From Dryococelus australis (Eukaryota > Arthropoda > Insecta > Phasmatodea > Phasmatidae): a stretch of DNA of 64,000 nt. Each line of letters opens with the position of its first letter. Within the stretch, counting starts at the first letter, position 1. The position numbers were made by a program, and so were the translations under genes. Location of the stretch: positions 10,792,209 through 10,856,208 of the forward strand of contig CM057003.1 of assembly GCA_029891345.1 (NCBI GenBank). The letters are read 5' to 3'. The notes beneath the pieces are model-generated. The model saw nothing but the letters and a program-made list of their open reading frames with translations, did no database searches and was not told the DNA's origin. Below, piece by piece: positions 11,110 to 23,225 of the stretch.

Positions 11110-12190
11110 AAACTTACTCTGTGTAACTGCATTATCTTCGTTATTTCGCCAATTATCCGTGCTTTGTCCGCCTGTCTTTACTTCTGTTTATGTCGTCTTA
11201 GTTACATCGTCCATATTTATCTATGCATACTGCAGTCGTCATCCGTTCGATTATTCGCTCACTCTCTTGTTTTTTGTATCGTTTAGTTTCATGTTTAGCG
11301 TTCGAGCACCTCCCTCGCTTTTGGGTTCTAGTTATTATTATTTAATTTTTTTATTTTAAACAATAGTATTTGCTCACGTTGAACATGAGATGAACGATTA
11401 GGCTTTGGAACTCGGAAAATATTCTTCATTGAATAAAATACGGACAAGTGAAACTTGTCTTCAAAAACAAATCAATAATGTGCAGACTTTCCGTCGCCAG
11501 TGAAATATATAGGACAGGTGTAAAATCTTCTTTAGGTTATTGTCGAAAAAGAAACCGTAAAATAGATCAGTAAACAAGAAATGGCATACGGGGGGGGGGG
11601 GGGGGGAACAGATCTGTGCCTAAATAAATCATTTTTCAGTGTCGTAAACAATGCTGGAATAATAATTGTTCCGCAAAATGTGTGTTTCGTCTGGCGTTCA
11701 TGACAATATTTAATATATATACAAAAAAGATAACATAATTTTTTTCATAAATTTGCGGCGACAAAGAAAATATTTTTAACTATATTTTATCTCGCGTTAA
11801 AAAAGAAGTATGCAGGAAATACCCATAAACACCCAGAAAGATTTAAATTCAGGACCTATCATTAAAATTTAAAACTATCTCATTTCCTTTTAATACCAGA
11901 GTTTTTAAAAGAGCCCGTGAAGTTAGAGTTTCTGCAGTTTTTATTCACATAAAACACTAGTAAGACTTGTGATGTCGTTTAGTTAGTCCTTTAAAGTTAT
12001 ATCTTTAATATAAATAACTACTGTCGTTCATAATGCGTAGTTATCTGTTATGCCATGTGAAATCAAGATATATATGTTTAATTTTATAAAATGCCAATAT
12101 TTATTTTAAAGGCGAAGAAGAAAGATTATTTTTATTTACATACTGAATTTTTTATGTGCTTCTTGTATATTTATAATATCGATTAAAATG
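11110..12190. other. AT-rich stretch, no gene seen
   Basis: Two short overlapping frames near 11059-11359 encode hydrophobic, cysteine-rich peptides with no recognisable domain. A run of G occurs at 11590-11606. The remainder is AT-rich, with no repeat or gene that I can identify. Confidence 0.5.
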
Positions 12191-12663
12191 TTCTTTTTCA
12201 GTACAAAGAACAGTGCCAGTTGGCCCCTCCTCCACCCAACCAAACTCCCATCTCTTCCACAAATCCTCCTTTGGCGGCATCCTGGTTACCGGAACACAGC
12301 CTCGGGAGACGCCTACATCGCTATCCCGCGCTGAATAGTGGGCTGCACAAATATTTCCGAGTCAATTACACGCCCTACATTGCACCGGCGCTGGCGAGGC
12401 GTAATGGGCGGTGCGTGGCACTCGTCAAGGCTATTCGCCGTCTTCCTTCCCCGCCAAAGAAGGCAGCCGGGGTAATTGGCGCCCGTGTCCGCCTGCCGCA
12501 CGCTGATTGGACCCCCTTCGAGGCACGTGACCGCGTCCCGCTATCGCGACCGCGGCAAGTGGACCGTGAACCCATTGTTTACCCCCCGTATCCCTGCCCC
12601 CCCCCCTTTTACCGTCATTCTTCAACACACCTTTCCAATAAGAGAGGCAGAAGAAGTACCGGC

Positions 12664-12876
12664 TAGTGTTGCCAACTAAGCAAAAATTACACCGCATTTG
12701 GTGGGTGTTCATTTCTACCTGGTGGACAAAACGAGTGGAATTTTTTGACGTTTTTTAAACCAATTCCTGTGTATAGTTATTTCCATGGCAAAATATTTTC
12801 TGTTGGCAAACTGAGGTGGTTGGCACACTGGCCTAGACGAAAGGGGTTCCAGGTTCAAACCTCCACCGAAATATAT

Positions 12877-12907
<31 letters not shown>

Positions 12908-13577
12908 TAGCGTGAAATACAGGTGTCCGCATTTACTGTTGTTTAGCTGAAAAATTTGTATAGGCGGTGCTCCACCAATGAAGAAAACGAAATTAATGTC
13001 TGCCAACGTCACTGCTCAATCACATGGTTGTGTTTATGTAAAATCATCTGTTTTAGGTGGGGGTGGGGGCACTGTATCCACAGAAACATCTGTAAACAGG
13101 ACAGCCTTCAGAACTGTCAAAAAAGTGCACTCGTTGCTGAAACAGACTATGTCTAGTGGTCAGTGGATAATGCAGTGGATATTTTTCTATAGAATGCGAC
13201 AGTGGATTATATTCTGGAAAGAATTTATATACATGTCTGCAGTGTTCAAATATTTCATTAAAATATTTGTGTGGTACAGTGGTGAATAATTCTAGCATAC
13301 TTATGTAATTTTTGTGGCATTATGTATGTTAATATGCATTCCTATTGTTTACATTGTTGTTGCTATTAGCATTGACACGGCTAAAATTAAATAACATAAG
13401 GATTAAAGAGAATTTATTGAATAAGAATATATTAAACAATTATTTTTAATATTTTAAATTTGAACTTAAAATATTGGTATTGTTGCTATTAGAAAGATTG
13501 CCATGTGAATTTTTGTAACCTAGTGGATTTTCGCTTTTAGCCCAGGGGGATTCTCTGTCCAAGAGTTGGCAACACTG
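12664..13577. mobile_element. Non-autonomous hAT-like element, 914 bp
   Basis: The left end reads TAGTGTTGCCAACT and the right end, complemented, CAGTGTTGCCAACT: 13 of 14 matching positions. Immediately outside lie GTACCGGC (12656-12663) and GTCCCGGC (13578-13585), an 8-bp target duplication with one mismatch, as known for hAT transposons. The interior holds a tRNA-like segment, a (CA)n run and an unrecognised 103-codon frame (12978-13289). No hAT transposase domain is seen, so it depends on another copy for movement. Confidence 0.8.
12812..12908 (+). repeat. tRNA-like SINE head followed by (CA)n
   Basis: TGGTTGGCACACTGG resembles an A-box region and CCAGGTTCAAACCTCC a B box, about 35 bases apart. 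A (TA)(CATA)(CA)n simple repeat follows directly, as expected for a SINE ending in a simple-repeat tail. It lies inside the hAT-like element. Confidence 0.45.
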
Positions 13578-13706
13578 GTCCCGGCGGGCACTTGTCGGCC
13601 AGACAGTGGAGGTTACACTATAACCGATTCATCGTTGCATTACGGTCGACAATGGCGCGACCTATCTGGCCATCTCTGCAGTCTTCTGGAAGGCTGTGTA
13701 CCTTGG

Positions 13707-14209
13707 TAAATGGTGTTCACGATAAAGTGAGCACTTAAGGAATCAACCTTAGCAAACAGTCTAAAGTGAGCACTTAAGAAATCAACCTTAGCAAACAGTC
13801 TAAAGTGAGCACTTAAGAAATCAAGCTTAGAAAACAGTCACTGCCCCTACCTGCAAATATTTTAACGGACGTCCTGAGTGACATGCGCTCAGTAAAGTTG
13901 GTAACGATGGATGGCAAGTAGTTCCGTTTCTTTAAGTTAAATAAAAAGTGTTAGGAAACCGTTTCTGATCATTTAAATTATTTATTTCGCTTTATGCTTT
14001 TTTTTAATGCATCGAAGTGTAAAAATGAGCAGAATTGTTATATATTTATTTTTCAAATAATTTCACATTTTCACTTCACTGACGCATGCATAAAGTTATG
14101 AGACCTGCGACAATGTTAATCTTCCATAAGGCCGAAGAACACACGTCGTGCATGCAAGCAGATTTTAAGCAGGGCTTTCAAAAGTGCTCATTTTACCGTG
14201 AATAGCCTA
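13707..14209 (+). mobile_element. MITE family A1 (long form) with internal amplification
   Basis: The left end is GGTGTTCACGATAAAGTGAG and the right end the complement of AAAGTGCTCATTTTACCGTG. The interior matches the copies at 38307, 45412 and 46205 (CTGCCCCTACCTGC, ATTTTAACGGACG, CAGTAAAGTTGGTAACGATGG). Unlike them, its left arm is amplified as a 39-bp tandem repeat. Confidence 0.88.
13722..13836 (+). repeat. 39-bp tandem repeat within the MITE left arm
   Basis: AAAGTGAGCACTTAAG begins at 13724, 13763 and 13802, exactly 39 bp apart, each followed by (G/A)AATCAA(C/G)CTTAG(C/A)AAACAGT. Other copies of the family have one unit here, so the duplication is private to this copy. Confidence 0.95.
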
Positions 14210-14950
14210 TACCCTCCTCCCCACCAGCCGCCAATGTCCTGGAGAAGATCGTGGCCGTCCGCGAGAGCTGGCGGATTCATCTGTCAGCTCGGCACAAAGC
14301 GATATGGATGTGCCCAATGCACAAGTGAACGACATCGCTTTCACGTCTGCGCCGGAGGCAAGAGAAATCCGTCCTATAGTTCCTATACAATGCCATTGGT
14401 TGTAGGGAGAATTGTTTGAGCACATCCAGTCAGACACCTACAATTTATTGTACCAAACTCATGGAAGGCGAGCGTTATTGGCCAGATAAAGGAATTTCGT
14501 AATTTCAAAAATACGTTTCTTTCATTGACACGTGGAACGCAATCGTTTTAATGCGTGTCTCTAGCCAAAGGAAAAAAATATTTTCTGAAAACGTATTTAC
14601 AGTACCATCATTTCAACACGAGAAAAGTATATTTCGTTTAATCGACCATCTTATTGCTCTTCTTGTTCTGTGCTACGCCTGTTGCGTCAAAGGACCATCT
14701 TTGGCCTCAGTCTACCAATTATTCTTTTCCTTTGACATATCTCGTTTCTCAACAGTTTTACTATTTATTCTGTCTTCTTGAATCTTATCAAACTCTCTTA
14801 TCCTCCGAAATGCGACCAACTCGACTGAATAATCGTCTGTTCTCATTCCTTTATCTCGCCAGTAGAGCTTGATTAAATCCGTAACCCAGCACTCGCATTT
14901 CTGCGGCCCACTGGTGTTGCTAGGCAAGCTTTGCTTCATAACTTCCTGGG

Positions 14951-15208
14951 TCCGCGGTGGTCTAGTGGTTAGACTGCTCGTCTCCCGCCTAGGCGAACCC
15001 GAGGTTCGATTCACAGCGAGGTCGCTCCCGGCTTTTCGCAAGTGGGAATGGTGCCGAACGAGCGCACTCGTCGGCGGGTTTACTCGGGGATCTCCCGTTT
15101 CCCCCGCCCTTACACTCATGCACTGCTCCATACTTACCTTGCTTCGCCCTCCTCGGCTCGCAAGACCTCGATGTTAGGAGTCACCCAAATCTCTTCACTC
15201 ACGCACCC
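14951..15208 (+). mobile_element. SINE1, near full length
   Basis: The tRNA-like head has an A box (TGGTCTAGTGG, 14959-14969) and a B box (GAGGTTCGATTC, from 15000), resembling tRNA-Gly or tRNA-Glu. The body then has CGCAAGTGGGAATGGTGCC, GGCGGGTTTACTCGGGGATC and TCCCGTTTCCCCCGCCC. The tail carries GCAAGACCTCG and ends in TCACTCACGCACC. RNA polymerase III transcription from the internal boxes is known for such families. Long frames across it on both strands are incidental. Confidence 0.9.
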
Positions 15209-16535
15209 TAATTAAGAAATACTTTTTACCATATTCTTGTATGCTTCGTGTGAGTGCGTGGTCATAGACTGTTTATAATTTACATAAGCTGGTTTTTTCT
15301 TAGTGTACTACTCCCTATGTTTTGTTGTGGACCAATGTGTTTATGCACATTCATAATCTTCACAGGCCCGTTTACTATGGTGGATTGTTACTGCATCTGG
15401 GAGGAATAATGACGTTTTCTCCTAATAATAGTGACTGCTGTATTTCCTGGCAGACTAATTGGTGACTAGAATCCTCTCACTTCAGTTGTAGGAACGCCAC
15501 GTTTGGAAGCATAGCATCGCCAATTGTTCGTCGGTGATAATTAATCCAGCCGAGTCCATATACAGGTCGAATATTGGTCTATGCATAGTGCACCAAAATA
15601 GCATCTAATCACGTTTCAAACAGGTTACTAGCTAGACTAGGCTGGTTATTTCTAGACAAAGGGAAGCCTTCCGAGTCCAGTGACAAGGAAGTTAGATTTC
15701 GCATTCTGTAACATTCTGTACATGGGGCTATGTCGTTTGTTAACTGGTTCGTATTTATGAGATGCGATTTATATAACACGGCACAGAAGTACAATCAAAG
15801 GCAAAATAGTTTTTTTTAAATTACTATTTCCCGATATACATAGATTTTTCTTGACGTTTTAAACTCTTTTATTAAAGAGCTGGTTTTAGGTTTGTATGGA
15901 ATCAGGAAAGGTACTAAAGACACATGTGTGTTGCAAATAAGAACCAAATTATAATTCTGGAAAGAGGTCTTGTAGAGTCAGGCGAATTACTGCGTACAAG
16001 AGAAATTTTTCTTAAGCGTCCCAATATAATTCTGCATCTAGTTAAAAGTATAGATTTTGTCTAATAAATCGTTTCAAAATTGCTGCTTACTATAAACAGC
16101 TATATTTGCGTCTTTTAAATATTACTGAAATAGAAGTGTTATACCAACTCAAATAAAATAAGCGAACATTTCACACCTTGATGCAAGACTGTCGTATTTA
16201 AAAATGTCATATACCTTAAATGAGAGTAAAATTGTTGTGTTATATAATAGGTTTTCATATTACTATGCCAGCAAGGGAATGTGACATATTTACACTATGT
16301 TAAAATAACATTGCGGCATTCAGTACGTTTATAAAAATATAAGGTGTAAACTTGAAATTACAATGTTGATTTTTTTTTTTTTTTTTTTTCAAATTAACGT
16401 ACAACACACTGTTGTATTCCTTATGTTCAGTAAACATACACAGAATGCTATGGCAATATTTCAATGTTTTGTGATAGATATGTTCCGCCTTTCGGCACAA
16501 ATATGGAGTCCTAATAGTCTTGTATACAAGATGCG
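15209..16535. other. AT-rich stretch, no gene seen
   Basis: Nothing recognisable apart from a T20 run at 16371-16390. Short open frames are scattered with no family resemblance. Confidence 0.5.
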
Positions 16536-16874
16536 ATGTGTTTGACTTTAGAAACTGAGTCACCCCCTCGGTACTCCATATTAGGCGTCCAGAACAAACA
16601 CCTGGGTAACCTCCAAAAAGATGAAAACCTCAGCCGAAGGCCTCCAGCATATACACCAAGGTGCCCGAGGGGAATACGTGAAAGGAAAAATCTCCACTAC
16701 ACACGTGATCTCATAGTGCAACAAGACAATTTGATAGCAGAGTGCCCAGCCCAAATATCATTACACGTCAAACATAACTCTTTCTTGCCTTGTTCCCCGC
16801 CAGGCACGCTAGTGCACGTTTTACGCGCTTCCAAAAAAAAAAAAAAAAAAAACAAGAACACTTTTATAAATTAG
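16536..16874 (+). other. Unrecognised open frame ending in an A-tract
   Basis: A 112-codon frame with fairly even composition ends across an A18 run (16832-16850). A coding-like segment followed by an A-tract can mark a retroposed transcript, but I see no polyadenylation signal 10-30 bases before the tract and no target duplications. Function unknown. Confidence 0.2.
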
Positions 16875-17038
16875 TAATGTAAAAACATGCTGTGCAAGGT
16901 TATGAATACACTGGGAATTCTTAGAGGTAATAATAATATTTTCGTATAAAGACTAAATTCTTTTATGGGATTTTATTTCCCATATTTATGCACATAATGA
17001 AGAAAACAATCCCAAAAAAAAAGGAAGGAGGAGCAAAT

Positions 17039-17127
17039 ATGTGTGTGTGTGTATATATATATATATACACATACACACATATACACACATATACACACAC
17101 ACATATATATACACACACACACACACT
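17039..17127. repeat. Compound (TG)(TA)(CA) microsatellite
   Basis: (TG)n, (TA)n and (CA)n blocks alternate over about 90 bases, including several ATACACAC units. From 17128 to 18640 I see no gene. A GC-rich patch at 17560-17790 carries a 78-codon minus-strand frame of no known family, and an A12 run lies near 18229. Confidence 0.95.
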
Positions 17128-18644
17128 TTCTTTAGTTACCAAACAAAATAAATAGAAGGTGAGTATTTTACTAAAACATTTTGTTCTTACATGCTTAAAT
17201 TTGTTACCTTGAAATTCTCAGGTTAAAACTTACTTTTATAATTTTTTTTATATTTGCTCCTTCCAAATTATTTTCATCTAGCCTTTAACCATTCATCTTT
17301 TGTAGCTGACAAATATCAGTCAAAAATAAAATTACTTAGGGTGCACCTTGTTCCAATAATCTGAGTGGTTTAAATCATAATAACCTTGCTGTTTTCATAG
17401 AGAAAAAATAATAATAATTGATTTAATAATTTACATATGTATAGAGACTATTTCACTGAAAACACCTTTCGGTGAAAACGCCATCATGTGCCCACAAATA
17501 GGCATTACATATTCGTTAGAATTTAATTCAGTTCTGTTATAAGAAATTGTACGATCTGGCCGGAACTCGTTATGCAACCCGATTGGTCCGCAGCCATGCA
17601 GCAGTCAAAGTTTGAAATTTCACTTGCCAAAAATATAAAAAAATCTGACCGAGGAGAAGGAAGGAGCTGGTCAGGCGGCCACACACCACTCGTTGCCTGA
17701 TGCAGAGCGCGGACCGCAGTCCCATCGCTCAAGGCAGGAGCAGGCCGAGGCCACGCCAAAACTGGCTAGGCGGGGAAGCAGTGGACCGCAATGAACGGAA
17801 TTAAAACGGAAAACTATTATAAATGAGAACCAGTTACCAGACGAACACTTACCAAAACGTCCGAACAAAAAAATAAAGTATGAATCACACACTGAAGTGG
17901 TGGAAGATGGCACTTACGCCATATTAAAGGTGAAAAGTATTCTATCGAAATTCAACGCAGGCCTACATTGCGTGGATGTTGAACGAACGAGATGGGATCA
18001 GCGCATTCCTGCACGGACGAAAGTGGCTAGACGATGTTCCAAACTCACAACATGGCCAGTCGATAAATATCGAACGGCCATGTCGCATAGTTAAAATACA
18101 ATGAAAAACTACAAAGCTTTGATTGTCAAAATGTTACTATTTTAAACATTACTAATACAAGGTGGAGTGTATAATACAATATTATAATAATAAAGTTTAT
18201 AATATACCGTGTACACATACAGAGGTAAAAAAAAAAAAATCAAAACCAATTGCCATAACGAATACAGTCGTAAAGTGAGAAGCGGCAGATATAGAAATAT
18301 ATAGGCCTAATATAAAGTACCATTAAAGGATAATCGTTTACTACTTGGCAAACAAGAGCAAAATGAATACAATATTTCTATTGCCCTTAACGACAATTAT
18401 AAGTGACAATATTGTGATACATTTAAATTCAAAAATTACCTTTTAAGACATAGGTGACGTCACAAACGGAAACAAGGAAAGATAAAATAACTGGCTTTGC
18501 AAAAAAATGACTTAAATTACTAGAAAAGCAATTGAAATAAGAAAAGAAAATAAGTCAGGAGAGAGCATGCCGCAACATGGCACAAAGCGTATCGATATTG
18601 CATTCGAGGTTACTTAAACGTTTTCTGAATCACTGCTAAATGTC

Positions 18645-19010
18645 TAATTTCGGGATATTCATGCAAACTAAGTTTAACTAAGTATTGAAAATTACACCAA
18701 AGGGACAGCGCGCCACATTTGTGCTTAGTTAGTTTAATAATGTTTTGCATGAGGACTATCACTTACTGAGAATTACCAACACCCATATTTTATCTCTGTT
18801 TGTATGCATATTAATTACAAATTAAAGATCGTAATTTATAGATTATACATATTTAATATTCCATTTAACCAAAAATAAGATACTTTTCTGTTAGCAGAAG
18901 TATAAAACGCTTGTAATACATGACGTGTTTGGGAAAGAACCAAACACGTCATGGGGCAGTTTTCGAAAGGTTATATTCGAGAAGTGTGTCAATACTGCCA
19001 ACCATGGAGT
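18645..19010 (+). repeat. Dispersed repeat family B, copy 2
   Basis: It matches copies 1 and 3 from TTCGGGATATTC through AACTAAG, ATTACACCAAAGGGACAGCG, TTTTGCATGAGGACTAT, GAATTACCAACACCCAT to CCAAACACGTCATGGGG. It contains a 14-bp perfect inverted repeat (18919-18932 with 18940-18953). Its 3' end runs straight into a 24-bp minisatellite. Confidence 0.65.
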
Positions 19011-19011
19011 T

Positions 19012-19078
19012 AGGAGTATACAGGAGATCATGGAGAGGAGTATACAGGAGATCATGGAGAGGAGTATACAGGAGATGG
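19012..19078 (+). repeat. 24-bp minisatellite, about 2.7 units
   Basis: GGAGTATACAGGAGATCATGG begins at 19013, 19037 and 19061. Being a multiple of three, it encodes an in-frame octapeptide repeat inside a 69-codon frame, which I do not consider a gene. It lies at the 3' edge of family B copy 2. From 19079 to 20160 I see nothing else. Confidence 0.95.
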
Positions 19079-20164
19079 CATGTTGTGACTTAGGTGAAAC
19101 CACTGGAGATGGGCGGTTTTACACTGGACTCTAGCCGCCATCTTGAATGCAGCCAAAAGCACTGTGTTTACATTAGAATGACGCCGAGAGAAATGTTACT
19201 TTCGTAGCATTTCGTGTTGAACAAAGTGGATGATGAATAAATAAATATATATTACAATTCACGTGTGAGGTTCCACTAGTTTATTATTAGTATGTGTTTG
19301 TTGTGCAATCAAATAATTTCCTTATAAAAATACCGATCGTGAGAGTGTGATACCGCGGCCGAGTATTCGGTTATGGACGGCAATAAGCACGTGTTTTAGA
19401 TATAAAAAACATTTATCTGGATTTGTGGAAAAATTATTTTTTGAATAAATTATTAAATAAAGTATAACAAGCGTGCTACCGCTGTTGAGTATCAGCAATG
19501 AGTGCAACAAAACCGCGACCAGCAGCCTAGCTGAATTTCTGGAAGGCAAAGTTCACATGTTCCTGAGCCACGAATAAATAATTATTTGCTGGCATTTATA
19601 TTTAAATTCCTAACACGAACAATGACTCGAGAGATTTGTTTCCAATATGACCATCTCCTTTATACATATTTGTCAACGTAAAGAATGGTTTCTGGTAGAT
19701 ACATTCAAATCCGACTTTAGTTATTCCTACTTTTTACATTACATTAGTTCCCTGTTCTGATACAGTTTTATATTTAATTATCCCTTATTGTAGGGCACAG
19801 TTTTGTTTATGCATCTACAATATTGGATAAGGTTAAGTTACCTGTGGTAGATAAGTAAAACACAGAAATTAAAAATTTTTTACTGCGCTGTCTGCACTGG
19901 ACAACCAAGTACTTTAGCAACTTTTCAGAAGAAAAAAAAGGGGGAACAGGAGACATTTCTTGGTAATTTTATTCTATATATCTACAAAAATCGTGTTTCT
20001 TCTTTCTCCAAAAGTGCAATTTGGTACCAAGGGCTTAGTTAGCCAGTAGCCAAAAATTTTATTCAGCCCAACATGGTAAAAAAATTTCACATTGGGAGGG
20101 AAAACTACAAAAGGATATTATTTCTATAAATACACTTTTATGGATAATAAAGTAACACCCTACC

Positions 20165-21290
20165 CAGAAAACACAACCTGTCGGCAAAGTGTCGGCAAAT
20201 TATCGGCCCGATATCTGTACTGTCGGTAACTGTCGTTTCAATGCCAGAAGGTGGCCATCTGACAACGGCGTGATGTCTTTTCTGAGACAGTATGTTTGCA
20301 TTATGAAAAGAGACAAGGGCCCACTGTATTTTTTTGAATAACAGATGGATATCGTCTAAATAATGTCGGCGTAATATCTCACAGCCAACATGTCACCAAT
20401 AGCAAAAATTATATTCTGGCCCGATTCCGATATAGCATTTTAATTTCTTCGGTAAGCTGGCCGTCATCTTATTTATTCTGGCCCGCTAACATTTTCGAGA
20501 CATGGCTCTTTAGCACAATAAAGATACAAAAATGATAGTTCTTTTTTTGCCGACAAACTTTTTGAAAGTGTTTTTTTTTGTATAGGCAAGATGTTAGCTA
20601 ACTGTTAATGGCATGATGTATTTTTTGAGACCATGTATTAACCGTTAGCATGGTTTTTTCGTGATTATATATGTGTCACGTGGTAGCCCATGGCTTTTTG
20701 TACTTTGATTTTTTTTTTTCATTTGTACAACCATGCGACAGATATATTAAAAACTAACAAGAACTATTTTGTTTGCAAGACTTTGACGAAACGAAGAAAC
20801 AGTTTTAAAATAATCAGTGTTTTAAATTTATTTGTTACATTGACATGGAATTCATACATTCAGTTATAATAATTTGTGTCATGGTAAATGTGAAATTACT
20901 GGAGAGCATTAGCAACTTATTCCGTGGTGTATAGGTTAGCATGCTGGACTGTCAACTCAAGTGACTTAGGTTCCAATCCCGCTATCGGCAAGCAAAAGAT
21001 TTTCATTTCATATTATGTGTTGAGAAGTAAATGAAATGAATGTATGTAAAGAGGAACTAACACTTACTAAAATATTTAATCGAAAAGTTAAAGCTATTAT
21101 ACTGCTTATTTCTGGACATCATGCCGCATCGTAATGACATCTTGCCGCCATCCAGCAGCCGCAGGCCCGGCGTCTTGCCGCCATCCATCGGGCTACTTCC
21201 GGCATAAGACAGTAGGCCGTCATCATCTGACTGGAGTTTGTCGGCTATCTTTTACCGGCCCCATTCCGACCCATACCTTTCGCGTTTGTT
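20165..21290. repeat. Possible old repeat with GTCGGCA and TTGCCGCCATCC motifs
   Basis: The left part is rich in CTGTCGGCAAA, TATCGGCCCGAT and TGTCGG motifs (20178-20235, again near 20400-20470). The right part repeats TCTTGCCGCCATCCA twice (21142 and 21172) and ends in GTCGGCTATC...CCGGCC. The ends share GTCGGC and CCGGCC vocabulary but do not form a clean inverted repeat. Class unknown. Confidence 0.3.
20925..21003 (+). repeat. tRNA-Asp-like SINE relic
   Basis: GTATAGGTTAGCATGC resembles a D arm with A box, GACTGTCAACTC an anticodon arm with GTC, and TAGGTTCCAATCCCG a T arm with B box. The acceptor stem does not pair well, so this is a tRNA-derived repeat head or tRNA pseudogene rather than a functional tRNA. 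Confidence 0.5.
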
Positions 21291-21299
21291 AGGTATCGT

Positions 21300-22570
21300 T
21301 AGGTTAGAATGTATAAAAACTAATTGACTAGCTTTGTTGAACTACATTGCATGAAAGACGCATGCACCACAATAATATCGATAATAAGTGCACGTGTACT
21401 AACAACTGCCAAAGTGGTCCATAGACACACTTGTGAGAAAAATTCTTCAGCGTTTCTTCCTTGCAACTTGTGCGCTTATTATTTTTAGTGTGAAATTATT
21501 CTCTGGATAAATTAAAAAACTTGACAAATAAACACCCCTCTAAGAAAATTCATTGTCGCTAACAGCAATTTCTTCAGCTGAACCTGCAATTCTTGTAAAC
21601 AGATTTCCCTTGAGCTAAATTCCCTTACGCTTTACGATTCATGCAGGTCTGTATGGATGTTATATATTAAATGGAAAAATCGTGTTGAACACATGCCTTG
21701 CAAGCAAAGCTCATGTCGCAGGAAACTAGAATTACACATACGAACATACAGACACAGAAAACCAACCAAGAAGAGTTGCCAATACGAAGGCCTGCATCAA
21801 GAACACAGAGAGAACGCTGTAGAAGGGCTTAATCTAGTAAGCAACAAATTACAGAAACAAAAATTCTAATGATGGACACAACAAAAACAGACGCATACAG
21901 TGGTCTTATTGCAACTAAACAATTCCTTCTGCAGAATTCAGTGTGCTCATGTACCTGTTGACAACTATTCCTGTTTGGTTTTGGGTGTTTGTATGTGTAA
22001 TTCTAGTTTTCTGCAACATAAACTCTGCTACAACAGTGTATATCAAAAAATAATAATAATTTGTTTCATATGTCACTACTGCAGACTTTGCGAATAGTCT
22101 AAACCGTGGGTGATGATTATGTCACTATTGTAAACATTATCATCAGCATGTCAAAATACTTACCAATGGTTTGAAATCGAATAGATATACTGCCAAAGTT
22201 TTCAAATGCCATTTCCAGGAATAAACCATTTCTCTTTAACTTCTTTAATTTAATTTTCTTTTGTGTATTTTGGTCTATAAATCCCATCTCTTAATGCTGT
22301 ATGCACACACGTATATTGGTACATTGCAACCTATTTATTATATTTGACAACTTCCAGTATATACTGGTCCTAAGAAAGAAACAAGTAAGTATAATTATTT
22401 AAAAAAATGCAGCTGTGCAAAACATTGTCCCTCCCATTCAGAAACCATATCTATGATAAGCTGGAGGATAATTATAATGTTACAATTTTTTTTTAAATTC
22501 AACTTTGTAATTGACTTTACCCATTGAAGAAATGAGGTTCCTCTCCTCCCATCCTTAGGAGGATGGGGGG
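21300..22570. other. AT-rich stretch, no gene seen
   Basis: Two frames of 65-70 codons (21657-21869 and 21900-22097) have no recognisable domains. A poly-G run lies at 22565-22574. I see no repeat family here. Confidence 0.5.
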
Positions 22571-22575
22571 GGGGA

Positions 22576-22835
22576 CTGCGGTGGGCTTAGTGGTAGGAAG
22601 CTTGCGTTCCACCAAAATAAATAATATTGGTTTCCCTGTGAGGTTAATCACAGAATTTCACATATAGGAATTGTGCTGATTGATGCTGCTGGCTGGCATG
22701 TTTTCTCGAGGTTTTCTCGTTTTCCCCACCCTTGCATTTCAATGCTGCTCCGTATCTACCATACTTCACCTTCATTGGCTCTGAACACCTTGGTTGTTAC
22801 AAACCACCTAAACCTCTCTCAACTCCTCCCTTCTT
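22576..22835 (+). mobile_element. SINE1, old diverged copy
   Basis: The order of blocks is that of SINE1: a degraded head (GTGGGCTTAGTGG), CTCGAGGTTTTCTCGTTTTCCC, TGCATTTCAATGCTGCTCCG, TTGGCTCTGAACACCTTGG and CTCTCTCAACTCC. Divergence from the other copies is clearly higher, so this is an older insertion or subfamily. Confidence 0.7.
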
Positions 22836-23225
22836 GAGATGAGATGACAGAGACAGTGGTTGTGTAGCGACTAGATTATCTGCTGTTTCACGAAGCACAC
22901 TTCATTCTAAATCATCATCATCATCAATCTGTATCATCATCAAAATTAAAATAAGCGTACGTCAAATTAGCGGCCCTAAATTCTAGAACTTCGAAAATCC
23001 TTAAGAAAGGTGAAATAAAGTTTATAGAAAATCATGAGACGTTTTTTTCAGTTTTGCAGATGGTGTAGTTACAGGAAAATATTGACTTTATCTAAGTTTT
23101 CTTTACTTTGACTACCTTTGGAAAACGATAAAATGTATAAACATTTGTCATTTACTGTAATGATTACAGCCTACCGTTAAATACATCACAATCTAAAAAC
23201 ACAAGTAAAGTTTATTTATTTAACT

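Larger units (their letters stand above)
12202..13705 (+). other. Candidate GC-rich exon or CpG island, split by a hAT-like element
   Basis: A polypyrimidine tract ending in CAG lies at 12191-12201. From 12202 a frame stays open to the first codon of the inserted transposon (TAG at 12664-12666). If the insert and one target-duplication copy are ignored, the same frame would continue from 13586 to a stop at 13736, past a plausible splice donor G|GTAAAT at 13705/13706. The block is rich in Pro, Arg and CpG, and I recognise no domain. Open frames come easily in GC-rich DNA, so a promoter island with CCAAT-like boxes is an equal alternative. Confidence 0.3.

Noticed and set aside
14951..15020. 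Functional tRNA gene
   Set aside because: The A and B boxes are good, but the acceptor stem does not pair and the sequence continues into the SINE body shared by other copies.
14712..15131. 139-codon minus-strand frame
   Set aside because: It is the antisense of a SINE1 plus flank; several other SINE1 copies carry unrelated frames of similar length.
20925..21003. Functional tRNA-Asp gene
   Set aside because: The anticodon and T arm look right, but the acceptor stem and D arm do not fold properly.
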